Part shown: in pieces, positions 8,529 through 19,458 of the stretch | How positions within the stretch are numbered: position 1 is the first letter of the stretch | Layout: each line of letters opens with the position of its first letter | NCBI RefSeq assembly: GCF_030269605.1 | Contig: NZ_BSTQ01000011.1 | Span: 1 to 64,000, forward strand | DNA length: 64,000 nt | Reading direction: 5' to 3' | Source: Lentzea sp. NBRC 105346 | GTDB lineage: Bacteria; Actinomycetota; Actinomycetes; Mycobacteriales; Pseudonocardiaceae | Translations under genes and position numbers: made by a program | The notes under the pieces: generated by a model | Seen by the model: only the letters and a program-made list of their open reading frames with translations | The model's database searches: none | Told to the model about the DNA's origin: nothing

Positions 8529-9593
8529 TCACAGGGTCTTGGCGAGGGCTTCCGCGATCTCGTACGTGTTCAGCGCCGCGCCCTTGCGGAGGTTGTCGCC
8601 GCACACGAAGAAGTCGAGCGTGTTCGGGAAGTCCAGCGCCTGGCGCACGCGCCCGACGAAGGTCGCGTCCTCGCCCACGACGTCGGCCGGCGTCGGGAAC
8701 TTCTTGGCGGCCGGGTCGTCGATCAGGACGACGGTCGGCTGCGCCTCGAAGATCTTGTGCGCCTGCTCGACCGTCACCTCACGGGCGAACGTCGCGTGGA
8801 CGGCCAGCGAGTGGGTGGTCACGACCGGGACGCGCACGCAGGTCGCCGACACCTTGAGGTCCGGGATGCCGAGGATCTTGCGGGACTCGTTGCGGACCTT
8901 GAGCTCCTCGGACGTCCAGCCGTCGTCCTTCAGCGAACCGGCCCACGGCACGACGTTCAGCGCCAGCGGCGCGGGGAACGGCGAGTCCGCGATGGGCAGG
9001 CCCGCAGCCTCCACTGTGGACCGGACGTCACCGGCCTCCACGCCGACCTGCTTGCCCGCCACCGCGGACAGCTCGTCGTAGAGCCGGTCGATCGCCGCCT
9101 GGCCGCCGCCCGACGCCGCCTGGTACGACGAGACCACGAGCTCGCGGAGCTCGAACTCCCGGTGCAGGGCACCGAGCGCGGCCATCATCGACAGGGTCGT
9201 GCAGTTCGGGTTCGCGATGATGCCGCGCGGCCGGTCGCCGATCTTGTCGACGTTGACCTCGGGCACCACCAGCGGCACCTCGGGGTCCATGCGGAAGGCG
9301 CCGGAGTTGTCGACCGCGATCGCACCGCGCGACGCCGCGATGGGCGCCCACTCGGCGGAGATCTCGTCCGGCACGTCGAACATCGCGATGTCCACGCCGT
9401 CGAACGCCTCGGGGGACAACGCGATGACGGTCAGCTCCTGGCCGCGCACGTTGATCTTCTTGCCCGCAGAGCGCGGGGACGCGATCAGCCGGACCTCGCC
9501 CCACGGGAAGTCGGAGCGGGTGTTCATGATGTCGATCATCACGGTGCCGACGGCACCGGTCGCGCCGACCAGCGCGAGAACCGGGGCGCTCAT
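8529..9593 (-). CDS. asd: Aspartate-semialdehyde dehydrogenase
   Basis: A 354-residue enzyme that reduces aspartyl phosphate to aspartate semialdehyde with NADPH, the branch-point step to lysine, diaminopimelate, threonine and methionine. GATGAVG (10-16) is the nucleotide loop, NPNCTT carries the catalytic cysteine, and [12 protein letters not shown] is a family signature. The ATG overlaps the lysC stop by 4 bases (ATGA), the translationally coupled ask-asd arrangement conserved in actinobacteria. Confidence 0.97.
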   Translation of the reverse strand: MSAPVLALVGATGAVGTVMIDIMNTRSDFPWGEVRLIASPRSAGKKINVRGQELTVIALSPEAFDGVDIAMFDVPDEISAEWAPIAASRGAIAVDNSGAFRMDPEVPLVVPEVNVDKIGDRPRGIIANPNCTTLSMMAALGALHREFELRELVVSSYQAASGGGQAAIDRLYDELSAVAGKQVGVEAGDVRSTVEAAGLPIADSPFPAPLALNVVPWAGSLKDDGWTSEELKVRNESRKILGIPDLKVSATCVRVPVVTTHSLAVHATFAREVTVEQAHKIFEAQPTVVLIDDPAAKKFPTPADVVGEDATFVGRVRQALDFPNTLDFFVCGDNLRKGAALNTYEIAEALAKTL

Positions 9594-10855
9594 CGGCCAC
9601 TCCCCGCGTAGACAACGGCCTCTTCGTCGCCGCCGAGCTCGAACGCGTCGTGCAGCGCGCGCACGGCGTCGTCGAGCTGGGTGTCGCGGCAGATCACCGA
9701 GATGCGGATCTCCGAGGTGGAGATGATCTCGATGTTGACGCCCGCGGTCGCGAGCGCCTCACAGAAGGTGGCCGTGACGCCGGGGTGCGAGCGCATGCCC
9801 GCGCCGATCAGCGACACCTTGCCCACGTGGTCGTCGTAGAGGACCTGGTCGAAGCCGATCTCGGCGCGCGCCTTCTCCAGCGCCGCCACCGCACGCGGGC
9901 CGTCGTCCTTCGACAGCGTGAACGTGATGTCGGTGCGGCCGGACGCGGCCTGCGAGATGTTCTGCACGACCATGTCGATGTCGAGCTCGGCCTGCGCGAC
10001 GACACGGAAGATCTTGGCTGCCACGCCGGGGTGGTCGGGCACGGCGGTCACGGTGACCTTGGCCTCGGACCGGTCGTGCGCGACGCCGGTGATCATCGCC
10101 TGTTCCACGGTTTGGTCCTCCACTGACCCGGACACGATGGTCCCGGGCTTGTTGCTGAACGAAGATCGGACGTGCACGGGTACGCCGTAGCGGCGCGCGT
10201 ACTCGACGCAGCGGAGCATGAGCACCTTCGCGCCGCACGCGGCCATCTCGAGCATCTCCTCGTAGGAGATCGTCTCCAGCCGGCGGGCGTTCGGCACGAT
10301 GCGCGGGTCGGCGGTGAACACGCCGTCCACGTCGGTGTAGATCTCACACACGTCGGCCTTCAGCGCCGCGGCCAACGCCACCGCGGTGGTGTCGGTGCCG
10401 CCACGGCCGAGCGTGGTGATCTCCTTAGAGTCCTGGCTGACGCCCTGGAAGCCCGCGACGATCGCGATGGCGCCGTCGGCGAGCGCGTCCTGGATCCGGC
10501 TCGGCGTCACGTCGATGATGCGCGCCTTGCCGTGCACCGCCGTGGTGATCACGCCGGCCTGCGAGCCCGTGTACGACCGCGCCTCGGCACCCAGCGAGTG
10601 GATGGCCATGGCGAGCAGCGACATCGAGATGCGTTCGCCGGACGTGAGCAGCATGTCGAGCTCACGCGCGGGCGGGACCGGGGACACCTGACGGGCCAGG
10701 TCGAGCAGCTCGTCGGTCGAGTCACCCATCGCGGAGACGGCGACGACGACGTCGTTGCCGGCCTTACGTGTCGCGACGATGCGCTCGGCCACGCGTTTGA
10801 TCCGCTCGGCACTCTCCACCGATGATCCGCCGTACTTCTGGACGACGAGCGCCAC
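9590..10855 (-). CDS. lysC: Aspartate kinase
   Basis: A 421-residue aspartokinase that phosphorylates aspartate as the first step of the aspartate amino-acid family. KYGGSSV (8-14) is the substrate/ATP signature, followed by [11 protein letters not shown], and the C-terminal third (about 265-420) holds the tandem ACT domains that bind lysine/threonine for feedback control. Actinobacterial enzymes of this class often also make a separate beta subunit from an internal start; MITGVAHDR near residue 253 is the obvious candidate, but I cannot prove its use. The GTG start follows a GAGGAGG ribosome site. Confidence 0.97.
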   Translation of the reverse strand: MALVVQKYGGSSVESAERIKRVAERIVATRKAGNDVVVAVSAMGDSTDELLDLARQVSPVPPARELDMLLTSGERISMSLLAMAIHSLGAEARSYTGSQAGVITTAVHGKARIIDVTPSRIQDALADGAIAIVAGFQGVSQDSKEITTLGRGGTDTTAVALAAALKADVCEIYTDVDGVFTADPRIVPNARRLETISYEEMLEMAACGAKVLMLRCVEYARRYGVPVHVRSSFSNKPGTIVSGSVEDQTVEQAMITGVAHDRSEAKVTVTAVPDHPGVAAKIFRVVAQAELDIDMVVQNISQAASGRTDITFTLSKDDGPRAVAALEKARAEIGFDQVLYDDHVGKVSLIGAGMRSHPGVTATFCEALATAGVNIEIISTSEIRISVICRDTQLDDAVRALHDAFELGGDEEAVVYAGSGR

Positions 10856-10945
10856 CGACCTGCCTCCTCACGACTTGCCGAAATCCCACGTCGGAGGCGA
10901 GCCTACCCGTACCGACCAGTGGGAATCGGGTGCCGTGACGGGCAC

Positions 10946-10951
10946 TACTCT
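10946..10951 (+). promoter_or_regulatory. -10 element TACTCT before a leaderless GTG
   Basis: TACTCT is followed by GTCCGAG and then GTG at 10959. The same TACTCTGTCCGA word with the same spacing to GTG occurs at the leuA leader (15708-15721), which supports both as leaderless promoters. Confidence 0.5.
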
Positions 10952-10958
10952 GTCCGAG

Positions 10959-12149
10959 GTGTCGACCGTCGACGTGGTGGAGGCTCCCCCAGCGATGCAG
11001 GAGAGCGTGCGAACACGGGTGCTCAGACACCGTGTGACGCTGCTCGTCGCGCCGGCGCTGGTGTTCCTCGCGGTCCGTCAGCTCGGCATGCTGGTCCTCG
11101 TCCTGATGGCCGACAACGCGCACAAGTCGGTCACCTCGGTGCTGACGTCGTGGGACGGCCACTGGTTCCTCGGCATCGCCGAGAGCGGCTACAACAACGT
11201 CGACCCGAAGCTCGTGGACGCGTTCGGCCGGCGCACGGCGGAGACGCCGCTCGCGTTCTTCCCCGGCTATCCCGCGCTGGTGCGCTGGGTGGACGGCCTG
11301 CCCGGTGTCGACGTGACCGGCGCGGCGTTCACGGTCAGCCTGGTCAGCGGCGTGTTCTGCGCGTACGGCCTGTACCGGCTGGGCCGGGCGATCCGCGGCG
11401 GGTCCGAGAAGACCGGCCTGATCCTGGTCGCCCTGTTCGCCGCGTCGCCGATGGCGATCGTGCTGTCGATGGCGTACGCCGAGGCGACGTTCTGCGCGTT
11501 CGCCGCATGGGCCCTGGTCGGCGTGGTGGAACGCCGCTGGATCCTCGCGGGCGTCTGCTGCGCCGCCGCCGGCCTGGTCCGGCCGACCGCGGCGGCGCTG
11601 ATCCTGGCCGTCGGGCTCGCGGCGGTCGCCGCCGTGATCGAACGCCGAGGTGACTGGCGGGCGTGGCTCGGCGGGATCGTGGCCCCGGTCGGCATGGTCG
11701 GCTACCTCGGCTGGGTCGCCGCCCGCACCGGCCGCCTCGACGGCTGGTTCGCGCTGCAGGAACGCGGCTGGGACTCGCGGTTCGACGGCGGCGCGGCCAC
11801 GTGGAAGTTCGCGCTGATCCACCTGGGCAATCCCCGGTCGGTGCTGGAGCTCGCGACGGTGTGGTTCCTGGCGGGCGCGATCGTGCTGCTGATCGTCGGG
11901 ATCCGGCGCCGGGTCGAGTGGCCGTTGATGGTCTACGCGTTCGGCGTCTTGATGATGGACATCGGCTCGAACGGCCTGATGAACTCCAAGGCCCGCCTGC
12001 TGGTCCCGGCGTTCACGCTGCTCGTGCCGATCGCGCTGGCCTTGGCGAAACGCCGCACGTCGACCACGATCACGGTGCTGGGCATGGTGGCCGTGTTCAG
12101 CGCATGGTTCGGCGCCTACGCGATCACGGGGTGGCAGTACGCGATTTGA
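10959..12149 (+). CDS. PIG-V-like multi-pass membrane glycosyltransferase
   Basis: A membrane protein of about 396 residues with roughly 10 helices. It matches the actinobacterial PIG-V/GT-C-like group: LTSWDGHWFLGIAESGY carries the WD acidic motif after the first helix, then FFPGYPALVRW and LVRPTAAALILAVG. Such enzymes transfer mannose from polyprenyl-phosphate donors, but the acceptor is unknown here. The GTG at 10959 is preferred for its leaderless promoter; GTG 10935 is also possible. The final codons (GWQYAI, TGA) abut the right end of an IS605-type element, so the C-terminus may be truncated. Confidence 0.78.
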   Translation: MSTVDVVEAPPAMQESVRTRVLRHRVTLLVAPALVFLAVRQLGMLVLVLMADNAHKSVTSVLTSWDGHWFLGIAESGYNNVDPKLVDAFGRRTAETPLAFFPGYPALVRWVDGLPGVDVTGAAFTVSLVSGVFCAYGLYRLGRAIRGGSEKTGLILVALFAASPMAIVLSMAYAEATFCAFAAWALVGVVERRWILAGVCCAAAGLVRPTAAALILAVGLAAVAAVIERRGDWRAWLGGIVAPVGMVGYLGWVAARTGRLDGWFALQERGWDSRFDGGAATWKFALIHLGNPRSVLELATVWFLAGAIVLLIVGIRRRVEWPLMVYAFGVLMMDIGSNGLMNSKARLLVPAFTLLVPIALALAKRRTSTTITVLGMVAVFSAWFGAYAITGWQYAI

Positions 12150-12290
12150 CTTCCCGTCGGCCCTACAGCTGACGGTTCCTGCTTCTTCACCCATACGGGG
12201 AGGTTTCGACAGTTGCCTCGCCGACTAGCGCCGGGTTGGTCTGACACCGTCTCCACAGGCTGCAACCGCCAGCCCGGCGGCCAGAATGTT
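12150..12290 (-). ncRNA. Candidate omega (guide) RNA at the tnpB 3' end
   Basis: TnpB nucleases use a guide RNA made from the 3' end of their own gene and the right end of the element. Here the minus strand after and around the tnpB stop (12225) carries GGCGAGGCAACTGTCG and GAAGCAGGAACCGTCAGC up to the right end. These conserved-looking non-coding words fit an omega RNA scaffold. The guide would then derive from the flank beyond TCAA. Exact ends are unknown. Confidence 0.4.
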
Positions 12291-13358
12291 GAGCGCCGCG
12301 TTGACGTCTCGGTCATGGGCCGCGCCACACCGGCACGTCCACTCCCGCACACTCAGCGGCATGGCATCGGCCAGCGCTCCGCAAGCCGAGCACATCTTGC
12401 TCGACGGGAACCACCGATCGACCGCGATCACCTCACGCCCGTGCCCGTACCACGCTGCCTTGTACTCAAGCATGGAACGGAACCCCGACCACGAGGCGTC
12501 GGAGACTGCGCGAGCCAGCCCGCCGTTACGCAACATCCCCGACACGTTCAAGTCCTCGATCACGATCGTTTGGTTCTCACGAACGAGTCGAGAGGTCAGC
12601 TTGTGCAGATGATCGCGCCGGCGGTCGGCGATGTGGGCGTGGATACGTGCGACTTTGCGGCGGGCTTTGTCCCGATTACGAGAGCCTTTGGCTTTGCGCG
12701 CCAGACATCGCTGCGCTTTCGCGAGCCTGATGCGCTCGCGCCGCTCGTGCTTCGGGTTGATGATCTTCTCGCTGGTCGACAGCGTCAGCAGCGAGGTGAT
12801 GCCGGCGTCCACTCCCACCACACCACCTGCGGGCGCGTGATGCGGGACGACGGTTTCGACCAGGATCGACACGAACCAGCGGTCTGCCGCGTCGCGGGAC
12901 ACAGTGACGGTCGACGGCTCGGCGCCGTCCGGGAGGGGGCGGGACCAGACGATGTCGATCGGCTCACTCATCTTTGCGAGGGTGAGCTGCCCGTCTCGCC
13001 ACCGAAATCCGGACCTGGTGTACTCGGCCGACTGCCGGGCCCGCTTCCTGGACTTGAACCGCGGGTAGCGGGCCCGTTTGGCGAAAAACCCCGCGAATGC
13101 ACGCTGCAGATGCCGCAAGCACTGCTGCAGCGGCACCGACGACACCTCGGACAGGAACGCCAGCTCGTCGGTCTGCTTCCAGCCGGTGAGCATCGCGGAA
13201 GTGTCGGCGTAGCTCACTCGACGTTGCTCGGCGGACCACGCCGTGGTGCGGGCTTCCAGCGCCTTGTTATAGACCAGACGCACGCAGCCGAATGTGCGCA
13301 GCAACTCCTGTCGCTGCTGTTCGGTCGGGTAGAAGCGGTACTTGTACGCCCGCTTCAC
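12225..13358 (-). CDS. tnpB: TnpB, RNA-guided nuclease of IS200/IS605 element
   Basis: A 377-residue OrfB/TnpB protein. The N-terminal helical domain begins YKYRFYPTEQQRQELLRTFG, the typical OrfB start. The RuvC-like nuclease has Asp in VVGVDAGITS, Glu in TIVIEDLNVSG and Asp in HDRDVNAALNI, so all three catalytic acids are present. The zinc finger is CSACG...CRCGA. The length is normal, so the gene looks intact. TnpB cuts the donor site using a guide RNA and promotes retention of the element. No TnpA is encoded nearby. The start codon is GTG. Confidence 0.93.
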   Translation of the reverse strand: MKRAYKYRFYPTEQQRQELLRTFGCVRLVYNKALEARTTAWSAEQRRVSYADTSAMLTGWKQTDELAFLSEVSSVPLQQCLRHLQRAFAGFFAKRARYPRFKSRKRARQSAEYTRSGFRWRDGQLTLAKMSEPIDIVWSRPLPDGAEPSTVTVSRDAADRWFVSILVETVVPHHAPAGGVVGVDAGITSLLTLSTSEKIINPKHERRERIRLAKAQRCLARKAKGSRNRDKARRKVARIHAHIADRRRDHLHKLTSRLVRENQTIVIEDLNVSGMLRNGGLARAVSDASWSGFRSMLEYKAAWYGHGREVIAVDRWFPSSKMCSACGALADAMPLSVREWTCRCGAAHDRDVNAALNILAAGLAVAACGDGVRPTRR

Positions 13359-13447
13359 CAGTGTCGAGCCGACAGTTCACAGTTTGCCAAGACGACAGGC
13401 ACCGCTGATCACGAGGCTGGCCCAGCACGTCCCGAGAGGCGATCCCA

Positions 13448-14005
13448 ATGAACGAGCTCATCGCTTCCCGATGGAGTCCGCGGGCGTTCGACGAGCACGC
13501 CGTCGTGACGCCGGACGAGATGCGGGTCCTGCTGGAGGCGGCGCGCTGGGCGCCGTCACACGGCAACAGCCAGCCCGCGCGGTTCGTGCTCGGCTACCGC
13601 GGTGACGACACGTTCAAGCGGATCTTCGACACGCTGCGCACCGGCAACCAGTCGTGGGCCTGGCGCGCCTCGGTGCTGCTGCTGGGCGCGGTGATCACCG
13701 CCGACTCGCGGGGTCCGCTGCCCAACACGGACTACGGACTCGGGCTCGCGATGGAGAACCTGGTGCTGCAGGCCGTGGACAGCGGGCTGATCGCGCACCA
13801 GATGGGCGGGTTCTACAAGGAGCACGTGCACGAGGCGTTCTCGATGCCGGACGACGTGCGGCCCGTTGTCGTCGTGGCGATCGGGCGGCCGGGCCGAATC
13901 GAAGATCTGCCAAAAGATCTCCAGGAGAAGGAACGCCGCGAGCGGGTCAGGCGTCCCCTGAGCGAGACGGTCTTCACCGGCAGCTGGGGGCAGCCGGCGT
14001 TCTGA
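13448..14005 (+). CDS. Nitroreductase family protein
   Basis: A 185-residue FMN-dependent oxidoreductase of the nitroreductase fold. SRWSPRAFDE (7-16) supplies the N-terminal Arg-rich FMN phosphate contact, ARWAPSHGNSQPARFV (32-47) is the second family motif, and GLAMENLVLQAVDSGLIAHQMGGF marks the dimer/flavin helix. Members reduce nitro compounds, quinones or flavins with NAD(P)H. The natural substrate is unknown. The gene begins about 90 bases beyond the tnpB start, so its promoter may lie partly in the element's left end. Confidence 0.88.
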   Translation: MNELIASRWSPRAFDEHAVVTPDEMRVLLEAARWAPSHGNSQPARFVLGYRGDDTFKRIFDTLRTGNQSWAWRASVLLLGAVITADSRGPLPNTDYGLGLAMENLVLQAVDSGLIAHQMGGFYKEHVHEAFSMPDDVRPVVVVAIGRPGRIEDLPKDLQEKERRERVRRPLSETVFTGSWGQPAF

Positions 14006-14021
14006 GCTCTGGGGGGATCTC

Positions 14022-15017
14022 GTGAAGTTGTGGTCGCTCGCATTGGTCCTGGTCGTCAGCGCGTGCGGCACGATCTCCGTGGCGCCCGCCCAGCCGCCGG
14101 ACGTGAACGTGGTCGCCGTGCCGACGGCGTCCGACGGTCCACTGTGCTCGGTCGCGTTGCCGGAGAGCTGGGTCCGCCGGGTGGCCGACTCCGAACTGCG
14201 CGACCTCGGCACGCAGGCGAACGTCGTCGCGGCGAGCCCGGACGGCCGGACGGTGTTCACCCAGAGCAAGGACCGCGGACTGCTGATGGTCTCCGGCGGC
14301 AAGGTGCGCGAGGTCATGCAGGCGGAAGGTGAGTTCGTCGGCGCGGACTTCGACGGGCGCTGGCTGACGTTCGGCCTCGGCCACAGCGCGGGCAACCTCG
14401 GCTGGTGGACCGCCTACGCGTGGGATTCCCTGTCGGACGCCGAGCCGTTCGTGCTGGACGCCAATCCCGAGGGCCGCCGGTCCGGGCCGCTGTTCACCAC
14501 GTTCACGAGGCACGGCAAGGCCGCGTGGGTTGTGGACGGTGAGCTGCACCGGTACGACCTGGCGGCGCGCAAGGACGAGATCGTCGCGCGCGGTGTGCAG
14601 ACCAACCCGGTGTTCTTCGGCGACGAGCTGTTGTGGCACGAGAACGGCGTGCTGCGCGGGCCGGAGCAGGTGCGGCAGGCGAGCAGGTGGATGGCCGCCG
14701 ACGAGAAGACTCTCGCGTGGGTGTCGAACAACTCCGTGTACGCGTGGCGTGCGGAATGGCCGGAGGCGCGGAGGATCGCGCAGGTGGAGGTCAGCCCGCA
14801 CGAGATCCAGAACGTGCGCGTGTCCGGCGACCTCGTGACGTTCAGTACCGAATGGAGCCATGTGACGGACCTGCGCAGCGGTGGCACGTTCCGCTCGAAC
14901 CGGCCGGGTTACTCGCTCCGAGTGGTGGGCGGCGCGTTGACGGTGCAGCTCGGCGAACGGGTGCGGGTGCCGTCCGCGGTGCCGGCGTCGGAACTGCCGC
15001 CGTTGCCCGGCTGCTAG
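14022..15017 (+). CDS. Lipoprotein, beta-propeller-like, unknown function
   Basis: A 331-residue predicted lipoprotein. The signal peptide MKLWSLALVLVVSAC ends in a lipobox with Cys at residue 15. The rest is beta-rich with repeated short strands (SPDGRTVFTQSKDRGLLMV, DFDGRWLTFGL, DGELHRYDLAARKDEIV), resembling a WD40/TolB-like propeller. It would be anchored to the outer face of the membrane. Start GTG at 14022. It follows the nitroreductase by 16 bases and may be co-transcribed. Its stop overlaps the convergent two-TM gene by 4 bases. Confidence 0.75.
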   Translation: MKLWSLALVLVVSACGTISVAPAQPPDVNVVAVPTASDGPLCSVALPESWVRRVADSELRDLGTQANVVAASPDGRTVFTQSKDRGLLMVSGGKVREVMQAEGEFVGADFDGRWLTFGLGHSAGNLGWWTAYAWDSLSDAEPFVLDANPEGRRSGPLFTTFTRHGKAAWVVDGELHRYDLAARKDEIVARGVQTNPVFFGDELLWHENGVLRGPEQVRQASRWMAADEKTLAWVSNNSVYAWRAEWPEARRIAQVEVSPHEIQNVRVSGDLVTFSTEWSHVTDLRSGGTFRSNRPGYSLRVVGGALTVQLGERVRVPSAVPASELPPLPGC

Positions 15018-15301
15018 CCGAGGCGCCTGACCAGACGCAGCACGAGTGCGCGGATGGCGAGCCAGAACAGTGCGGCGATGCCGAAGTTGACCAGGACGCG
15101 AAGCTTGGCGTCGCTGGGTGTGAAGAGGTCGCGGAAGCCGAGGGCGAGCGGCTGGGCGAGGTCCTTGACGGTGCGGGTGATCGTGTTGTCCGGATTGGCC
15201 CCGCCGACGGTGAGCACGACGTGAACGACGAGCACCACCGCCAGCGCGAGCCCGATCCAGCTCAACACCCCGGCGACGATTCCGACGATGCGGCTGCGCA
15301 T
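15014..15301 (-). CDS. Small two-TM membrane protein (paralog A)
   Basis: A 95-residue protein with two hydrophobic helices (about 8-32 and 68-88) separated by GGANPDNTITRTVKDLAQPLA and a short polar loop. It is clearly related to the next gene (15318-15614), sharing GANxDN, LAxPLAL and a xNxGxAAxFWL motif. The general layout resembles YggT-like proteins. No catalytic residues are seen. The pair is tandem and same-strand, 16 bases apart. Confidence 0.7.
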   Translation of the reverse strand: MRSRIVGIVAGVLSWIGLALAVVLVVHVVLTVGGANPDNTITRTVKDLAQPLALGFRDLFTPSDAKLRVLVNFGIAALFWLAIRALVLRLVRRLG

Positions 15302-15317
15302 GGCCGGAGGGTACTAC

Positions 15318-15614
15318 TCAGTAGCGAGCGACCGCTCGCGCCAGGATTCCGGTCACGACCAGCCAGAACACGGCTGCGAGACCGTAGTTGAGGAAAACGC
15401 TGACGTTGTAGTTACCGGTATCGAACAGCCCTGGGAAGAACAGGGCGAGCGGTTCGGCGAGCGACCGGATGAAGCGGAAGAAGCCGTTGTCCTGGTTCGC
15501 ACCCAGAACGATCATCAGGATGTAGATGATCTCGATGAGCGCGAACAACGCGCCGATGCCGCTGATCACGCGGGACGCCGTACCGCGACCACTGTATGTA
15601 CGTAATCTGGCCAT
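15318..15614 (-). CDS. Small two-TM membrane protein (paralog B)
   Basis: A 98-residue paralog of the downstream gene, with MIVLGANQDNGFFRFIRSLA and FLNYGLAAVFWLVV aligning to the corresponding parts of paralog A. The start MARLRTYSGRG (15614) is chosen over a longer frame to 15848 because the extra residues are non-coding in appearance and cross the leuA leader region. Function unknown; an envelope role is an inference from the two helices. Confidence 0.7.
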   Translation of the reverse strand: MARLRTYSGRGTASRVISGIGALFALIEIIYILMIVLGANQDNGFFRFIRSLAEPLALFFPGLFDTGNYNVSVFLNYGLAAVFWLVVTGILARAVARY

Positions 15615-15707
15615 ACATGAGAGTTGCCCGTATTCGCGCAGGTCGAAACACGATCGGGTGACGTCCACAATCTGGGCGGTCGGTTCCGAATCCGGACGGG
15701 GTGTGGT

Positions 15708-15713
15708 TACTCT
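15708..15713 (+). promoter_or_regulatory. -10 element of the leuA leader promoter
   Basis: TACTCT is followed by GTCCGAC and the GTG of the leader peptide at 15721. The spacing predicts a transcript starting at or within a base or two of that GTG. A weak -35 (TTCCGA, 15684-15689) lies 18 bases upstream. Confidence 0.5.
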
Positions 15714-15720
15714 GTCCGAC

Positions 15721-15750
15721 GTGGCGCGTGCCCTCCTGCTTCGCTGCCGT

Positions 15751-15762
<12 letters not shown>
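15721..15762 (+). CDS. Leucine-codon leader peptide of leuA
   Basis: A 13-codon frame reads MARALLLRCRDGV and contains three consecutive leucine codons (CTC CTG CTT), followed by a stop at 15760-15762. Short Leu-rich frames upstream of leuA are a known actinobacterial feature that senses charged leucyl-tRNA by ribosome stalling. It starts with GTG directly after a -10 element. An alternative in-frame GTG lies at 15700. Confidence 0.7.
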
Positions 15763-18107
<2,345 letters not shown>

Positions 18108-18127
18108 GGTTCCAGTGTGCCGAGCAC

Positions 18128-18225
18128 GAACGTAGAACTCGGGGGTCCGGAACGTAGGACACACGGGGCGGGAACGTACGACACGCGGGATTGTCAGACC
18201 CTGGACGTAGGCTGGAACGTGGGGG
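18128..18225. repeat. 22-bp-period GAACGTA direct repeats
   Basis: GAACGTA starts at 18128, 18150 and 18172, exactly 22 bases apart. The last two units extend to GGAACGTA-G/C-GACAC-A/G-C-GGG. A degenerate fourth copy (GGAACGT) lies near 18214, and an inverted GTACGTTCC is near 18313. The tract sits between the HIT and DedA starts. Two-turn spacing on one DNA face suggests a multi-site operator or a dispersed intergenic repeat. Confidence 0.6.
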
Positions 18226-18326
18226 CCGGAGGCCAAGCCCTGCGGGTGAGATCACGCTTGCTGTGTGGATGCTGAAGAACACAGCGGTACGGGAGTGTTC
18301 ACCTCAGTGCCGTACGTTCCCGGATC

Positions 18327-18896
18327 ATGACCGCCACGCTCGTCGTGCTGTTCCTGGTAGCAGCCGTCCCGCTCCTCCCCACCGAGGCCGTGCTCATCGG
18401 TGCGGGCGTGCTGGCGTCCAACGGCGGCCTCCCCCTCTACGTGGTGATCGCCACGGCGGCCCTCGGGTGCCTCGTCGCGGACATGGTGAACTTCCACCTC
18501 GGCCGCCAGATGGGGATGCGGGCACTGAACAAGCTGAACAAGTCCGCGAAGGCCAGGGCGATGGTCGTGTGGACGGCCGACCACCTGGCGACGAAGGGCG
18601 AGTCGATCCTGATCGCGGCACGGTTCCTGCCCGCGGGCGGCATCGTCGGCGCGATGCTGGCTGGCAGTCTGAAGTGGCCGCTGAAGCGGTTCGTGCCGGT
18701 CGCGGCGATCGGCTCGCTGCTGTGGAGCTGCTACCCCGCCACGATGGGCTACCTGGGCGGTCAGGTGGTCGACGAGCCGCTGCTCGCGATGCTCGTGTCG
18801 TTCGGCGTCGCGACGTTGATCTCCGTGCCGGTCGGCATGGCGATCCGGGCGCGCAGCGCCACCCGCGCCTTGTCGTACGCGGACGCGTCGTCGTAG
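18327..18896 (+). CDS. DedA family membrane protein
   Basis: A 189-residue polytopic protein of the DedA/SNARE-associated group, members of which flip undecaprenyl phosphate or other lipids. VPLLPTEAVLIGAGVLAS near the start matches the family's first re-entrant segment, and AARFLPAGGIVGAMLAG is the conserved RFxP motif. Four to five helices are likely. It has a 136-base convergent overlap with the TetR gene at its 3' end, which is large. Its promoter would lie in the GAACGTA repeat region. Confidence 0.82.
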   Translation: MTATLVVLFLVAAVPLLPTEAVLIGAGVLASNGGLPLYVVIATAALGCLVADMVNFHLGRQMGMRALNKLNKSAKARAMVVWTADHLATKGESILIAARFLPAGGIVGAMLAGSLKWPLKRFVPVAAIGSLLWSCYPATMGYLGGQVVDEPLLAMLVSFGVATLISVPVGMAIRARSATRALSYADASS

Positions 18897-19414
18897 AGCA
18901 TCGAGTTGGCGTTGGCGGCGTCCAAAATAGCCACGATCTCGAACGCCAGCTGCGCCGGATCGGGTAGGCCGGCGTCGCGCGCCAGTCGTTCGAACAAGCC
19001 CTCCCATTCGCGGCCCAGCGAAGCGATCTCGTCGCGAACGCGGCCCGGACGAGAGTCGAACTCCGGGCGCACCGACGAGAAGAAGCACCCGCCGGGGAAC
19101 ACGCGCCGCTCCGAGTAGGACAGCCACAGCTCGATCACGGCCCACAACGGATTCTCGGCAGCCAAAGCAGGCCGGACGACCTCGGACACCACGGACTCCC
19201 GCGCCGCGCGAACCGTCGCGAGCTGCAAGTCCTCCTTCGAGCCGAACAGAGCGAACACGCCGCTCTTGCTCAGCCCCAGGTCCGCCGCCAGCCGCCCGAT
19301 CGACAGCGTCTCGAGCCCCTCCGCCGACGCGATCTCCGCGGCTCGGCGCACGATCAGGCGGCGCGTCTGCTCGCCTCGCTCCAGCCGTCCGTCCACAGAC
19401 AAACGGTACGACAC
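18761..19414 (-). CDS. TetR family regulator
   Basis: A 217-residue repressor with an N-terminal TetR helix-turn-helix (about 14-60: RRAAEIASAEGLETLSIGRL and DLGLSKSGVFALFGSKEDLQ) and a helical ligand domain containing FPGGCFFSSVRPEFDSRPG. The last roughly 30 residues (from ARIAMPTGTEIN) are low-complexity and antisense to the end of dedA, so they may be a recent extension after loss of an earlier stop. It diverges from the gene at 19459 across a 44-base gap holding an imperfect palindrome. Confidence 0.88.
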   Translation of the reverse strand: MSYRLSVDGRLERGEQTRRLIVRRAAEIASAEGLETLSIGRLAADLGLSKSGVFALFGSKEDLQLATVRAARESVVSEVVRPALAAENPLWAVIELWLSYSERRVFPGGCFFSSVRPEFDSRPGRVRDEIASLGREWEGLFERLARDAGLPDPAQLAFEIVAILDAANANSMLYDDASAYDKARVALRARIAMPTGTEINVATPNDTSIASSGSSTT

Positions 19415-19418
19415 AAAC

Positions 19419-19447
19419 TACTAGCACGATCGTTCGTATTGTTAGTA
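19419..19447. promoter_or_regulatory. Candidate TetR operator
   Basis: A 29-bp imperfect palindrome, with TACTA at the left end and TAGTA at the right and ACGATCGT in the interior. It occupies nearly all of the gap between the TetR gene and the divergent gene at 19459, the usual place for a TetR operator. Confidence 0.6.
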
Positions 19448-19458
19448 CGGTACGGACC

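Larger units (their letters stand above)
12146..13358 (-). mobile_element. IS200/IS605-family element carrying only tnpB
   Basis: A single-gene IS605-type insertion lies between the PIG-V-like and nitroreductase genes. No tnpA transposase is present, so it would be non-autonomous. The right end is placed at TCAA on the minus strand (plus-strand TTGA, 12146-12149) by analogy with IS608-type ends. The left end lies upstream of tnpB, somewhere in 13359-13440, and I cannot fix it from one sequence. Confidence 0.65.
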
